DNA from: Sorghum bicolor
Taxonomy: Eukaryota; Streptophyta; Magnoliopsida; Poales; Poaceae
DNA: 64,000 nt
Direction of reading: 5' to 3'
Assembly: GCF_000003195.3 (NCBI RefSeq)
Contig: NC_012873.2
Coordinates: 66,721,615-66,785,614 of the forward strand
The notes below the pieces were generated by a model, which worked only from the letters and a program-made list of their open reading frames with translations, ran no database searches and had not been told where the DNA came from. Shown in pieces: positions 60,597-64,000 of this stretch. Position 1 is the stretch's first letter, and each line of letters starts with the position of its first letter. The translations under genes and the position numbers were made by a program.

Positions 60597-63440
60597 ATGC
60601 CTCGGCCGGAGTTCCAGGCGCCGCCGGATGTGTTCTACAACGAGTCGGAGGCCCGCAAGTACACCACCTCCTCTCGTATCATCGAAATCCAGGTGAGCAA
60701 GCGAAGCGCCTCCCCCAGTTTGATTTGAGCTTTGCCGATTTCGCTGTGCTGACCCGAAGTGACATACCTTCTTTCAGTCTAGGATTTCCGAGAGGGCGCT
60801 GGAGCTGCTTGCTCTCCCCAACGATGGCGTCCCCAAGATGCTTCTCGACATAGGTCAGCTTACCCTCTTCTGCAGCTCTGCTTCAGGAATCATGGCATAT
60901 CGCGTTGGCTAGAACACCAGAGAGTATTCTGCTTAGACGGGGGCAAAAATACATTTTGTGGGAGCTCTTAATTGCAATGGGTTGTGGCAAATGAAAGACA
61001 TCTATGCTTGAAGATATGTTTAACTACGGTGACTTTGTGTGCTGTGATTACCAGGATGTGGTTCTGGACTTAGTGGTGAGACATTGACGGAGCATGGCCA
61101 CCACTGGATTGGCTATGATATTTCAAAGTCGATGCTCGGTGAGGGTCTCTGTGTTCCTTTCTCTTAGGATTGTTTGGCACCAATTTGAAAGGGAAATGGG
61201 AGTTTAGAGGAGGGGAGCTTTCTGGATATCTTGCACTAGTACCTGCATCCTTTTTTAGAGCTTTGCCATTTTGCACAGATGTTGCCTTGGAGCGTGAAAC
61301 AGAAGGCGACCTACTACTTGCAGATATGGGACAGGTATATGCCAACAAACGTATATTTATAAATTTTAGTTTCAGTTTTTCTAGGAATAGTTTCAGATGT
61401 TGATATTCACTGTATGTCATGAAGCTTGAAGGGAAATTCATGACTTGTACAATAATACCGTTTGAGTTGTACATTGTCTAAACTCTAAATCAGCCTTGGC
61501 AGTAATAACAATGCACATCACTTCCATTATTGAACATGATATTTCTGAGTCAGTCCGGCACTGTAAAGATAAAAGGGCCTTCATAGTTCAAACTTTTACA
61601 GGGTTACAAGAATATTGAATTTGATAACCTGAAAAGGTGCAGAATTGACTTGTCGTATATGCTGGGTTTTATGAACCATAAAAATTTCCATGTTTCTTAA
61701 TGTTTGCTTAATGCAACTGCACTGGTCTTTTCAAAGTTGTTTCAACAGTAGGACAGTCTGTAACCTGTCTTCAGAGTTTCTTAATGTTTGCTAATTAATG
61801 TTCTAGGGCTTGGGCTTGCGGCCAGGAGTTATTGATGGTGCAATTAGTATTTCAGCAGTTCAGGTATTCTTGAAGCGATAACTGTTGCAGCTAACTGATC
61901 ATGCTTATCTCCTTCAGAATCTGACAGTTCAGAACTGTGCCTCTTTTTTTGCCTATTTGTGCAGTGGTTATGCAATGCTGACAAGTCTTCTCATGATCCA
62001 AGATTGCGGTTAAAGTGTGTACCTGAAGATATATTTGATATTATTTTAGGTTGTCTGCTGCCTGTTTTTAACTTCAACATGGGAATTTGCAGGGCTTTCT
62101 TCGGTTCGTTATATAGATGCCTAGCAAGGGGCGCAAGAGCTGTTCTACAGTTTTATGCTGATAATGTGAAGCAGAGTGAAATGATTGTGACTGCTGCCAT
62201 GCGTGCTGGTTTTGCTGGTGGAGTTGTGGTTGACTGGCCTCATAGGTAAGGATTCAGCTACCGTGTAAGAGCAAGTTTAATAATACAGCCCACTTGTTGG
62301 CTGTAAGGTTTCTTGCAGCCTTCTCCCAGCCCACCCATACAATAGTTAGCTATTCACTATTAATACATGGCCCACTTATCTCTCTCACAAGGTTTCTTGG
62401 TTGTGCCTAAGCTGGCTGAGCCTGCTTCTCCTCTCTCTCTTCCCTTCTCTCCTCCACCTCAGCATTTAGCCAGCTTACAGCCCACTATAATACTTGCTCT
62501 AACGGAGTTTGAACAATGAACAGTCCTACAAATTTCATGTCTCTTCTTATGAGCATGTCTTTCTTCTGACAGTTCCAAAGCAAAGAAGTCCTACCTTGTC
62601 CTCACTTGTGGACCACCTTCGGTTAATACATCACTTCCAAAGGGTAAAGGTGAAAATGGTGAGATGTGCAGCGATGATGATGATAATGAGAGCAGTGATG
62701 AAGATGGTGACAGAACAGTAAGCTAACACTTCACGTAACACAGTTCTTGAACATGGTCATGGATCTAGTTACTGTTTTGATGTTATCTCATTTTTTTTCT
62801 GTCTACTACTTTTCTTGTTTTGTTTATCCTGATAATCTCCCTTTACTTTTTATTTAATAAGGTATCAATTTTTACGAATGAATCTAAGATTGAAGCAATT
62901 CAGTTACTCATAAGTGCTTAATGCAGAACTAGCTGCACTGGACTTGTCATTACATGATTATATAGCCATTTGTGAATAGGCAATTTCAAATTTAGTATAG
63001 TGGAGATCCTTAAAATAAATGACTAACTTGCTTCTTTGGTTTTACATACTAATTCATAGTCGTCTAATGCTATAGAGTATAGACACTGCTGTTGTCTTGG
63101 ATGCCGTAGTTAAATACTGATTCTTTATGCTTGGTCAGGAATCTTTGCAATATCATAGTTTCTTGTTTTTTACTCCCAATCTCTTATGCTCTTATCTTAT
63201 GATTGTTCTACCATGTGAACGTGTATCAGGATTATCTATTATGCCAGCACTGAATGAAATTTTATCTTAATGCAGGTGGGCATATATGAAAGGAATAGGC
63301 CGAAGAAGCGTCAGAAGACGAAAAAGAACGGTAAAGGCAAGGATTGGCTCTTGAAGAAAAAGGAGCAAATGAGAAGAAGAGGACATGACGTGCCCGCGGA
63401 CACGAAGTACACCGGGCGTAAGCGGAAGAGCTATTTCTAG
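60597..63440 (+). CDS. RID2: 18S rRNA (guanine-N7) methyltransferase, BUD23/RID2 family
   Basis: It methylates a guanine of 18S rRNA at N7 with S-adenosylmethionine and is needed for 40S subunit maturation in the nucleolus/nucleus; the Arabidopsis member is RID2. Exons: 60597-60692, 60778-60853, 61055-61138, 61279-61334, 61807-61863, 61965-62014, 62093-62245, 62573-62717, 63276-63440; 293 residues, close to the family length. The N-terminus [19 protein letters not shown] is typical of the family. Motif I ([13 protein letters not shown]) spans exons 2-3 and binds [12 protein letters not shown] and [20 protein letters not shown] follow, then AVQWLCNAD. The C-terminal part has an acidic patch ([14 protein letters not shown]), then a basic nuclear-localisation-like tail ([19 protein letters not shown]) ending RKSYF. 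All introns are GT-AG. It shares its promoter region with RPS30. Confidence 0.96.
62269..62499. mobile_element. MITE in BUD23 intron 7, TSD TAA
   Basis: Left end GAGCAAGTTTAATAATACAG and right end CTATAATACTTGCTC are inverted. TAA flanks both sides (62266-62268, 62500-62502). It also holds the paired phrases GGCTGTAAGG and CAGCTTACAGCC. Confidence 0.85.
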
Positions 63441-64000
63441 CTCTGTGCAATGCCAATCTCTTGCCATGCCTGTTATGCTGGTTGTTTAGTTGTACTGATA
63501 GTTCATTTAGCAGAAGCAAAAGATTTTGTAAGAGTGAAACGGTAGTACTGCCATTTTGAAGTAGTGTTGATGTCTTGCAATTTTGACAACGCTATGAAAC
63601 GGTCATTTTTGCAGAACGTGTGTTACAGATGTTGGGATGAATATAGTTGGTTGTTTGCGTGAATTTGCATCGATCGCCAAGTCTGCATTCCTCTTGGCTA
63701 AAAGAAATGCAGTTTACGTATCAAGTGCGTCATGCTGTTTTGTAAATGAAATGAGACGGTGGTGGTCCAATCTGAAGAACGTAAAATGCTCTGTCGAACC
63801 CCGTTTCCAGCAAATTTCCTGCCTTTTGGTACCTGATGCAGGCGGTATAGGTGGGGTTGGTGAGGGGACAAGAACAAAGGGTGGAATTTGGCAAAATAAG
63901 ATGCTCTAGAGTTCAAACCGATCGTGCTTTACAACAATTTCTATTTTCCACCTCATGAAATCAACAGACACTTGTTGAAAATTTAACTTTACAGGGTAGG
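63441..64000. other. BUD23 3' flank
   Basis: 3' untranslated and flanking sequence. Short open frames on both strands (63637-63916) overlap each other and have no domain. Confidence 0.35.

Overview
This window reads as nuclear DNA of a grass, and almost certainly Sorghum bicolor or a very close relative. Three observations support this. It is packed with grass-type MITEs, CACTA elements, a Helitron and an LTR retrotransposon. It carries two MIR396 genes of the monocot type. It also contains a serine-carboxypeptidase-fold gene whose active-site deletion and residue numbering fit the sorghum p-hydroxymandelonitrile lyase, the HCN-releasing enzyme of dhurrin breakdown. From memory that gene lies on sorghum chromosome 4; this was not checked here.

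Layout. 0-15 kb: a decayed LINE, many short MITEs, and two MIR396 hairpins 7.2 kb apart that point towards each other (plus strand near 5.2 kb, minus strand near 12.4 kb). 15.65-19.79 kb: a candidate Helitron with GC-rich, intron-bearing captured sequence. 22.1-23.4 kb: a CACTA element nested inside a MITE. 24.3-25.0 kb: an intronless gene of unknown function with a good TATA box. 27.75-28.85 kb: a second CACTA element with a tRNA-like stretch. 30.0-32.6 kb: a palindromic microsatellite and a TIR element. 33.58-42.41 kb: a complete, very young LTR retrotransposon with a 5-bp target duplication. It has gag-like and protease-like ORFs but no visible reverse transcriptase or integrase, and carries an extra partial LTR. 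43.8-51.7 kb: LINE fragments, MITEs, an (ATT)n tract and a TIR element with captured GC-rich sequence.

The gene-rich end. 52.25-56.57 kb holds the hydroxynitrile lyase gene (9 exons, 510 codons). 59.95-60.23 kb holds RPS30 on the minus strand (62 residues). 60.60-63.44 kb holds the BUD23/RID2-type 18S rRNA guanine-N7 methyltransferase on the plus strand (9 exons, 293 residues). RPS30 and BUD23 are divergent, with 367 bp between start codons, so a small-subunit ribosomal protein and a small-subunit biogenesis enzyme appear to share one promoter region.

About 18 copies or fragments of one MITE family (TIR GGCCTTGTTTAGTT) are spread through the window. Their 3-bp target duplications are unusually varied. 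Exon boundaries were placed by eye from splice consensus and reading-frame continuity. No database or folding software was used.
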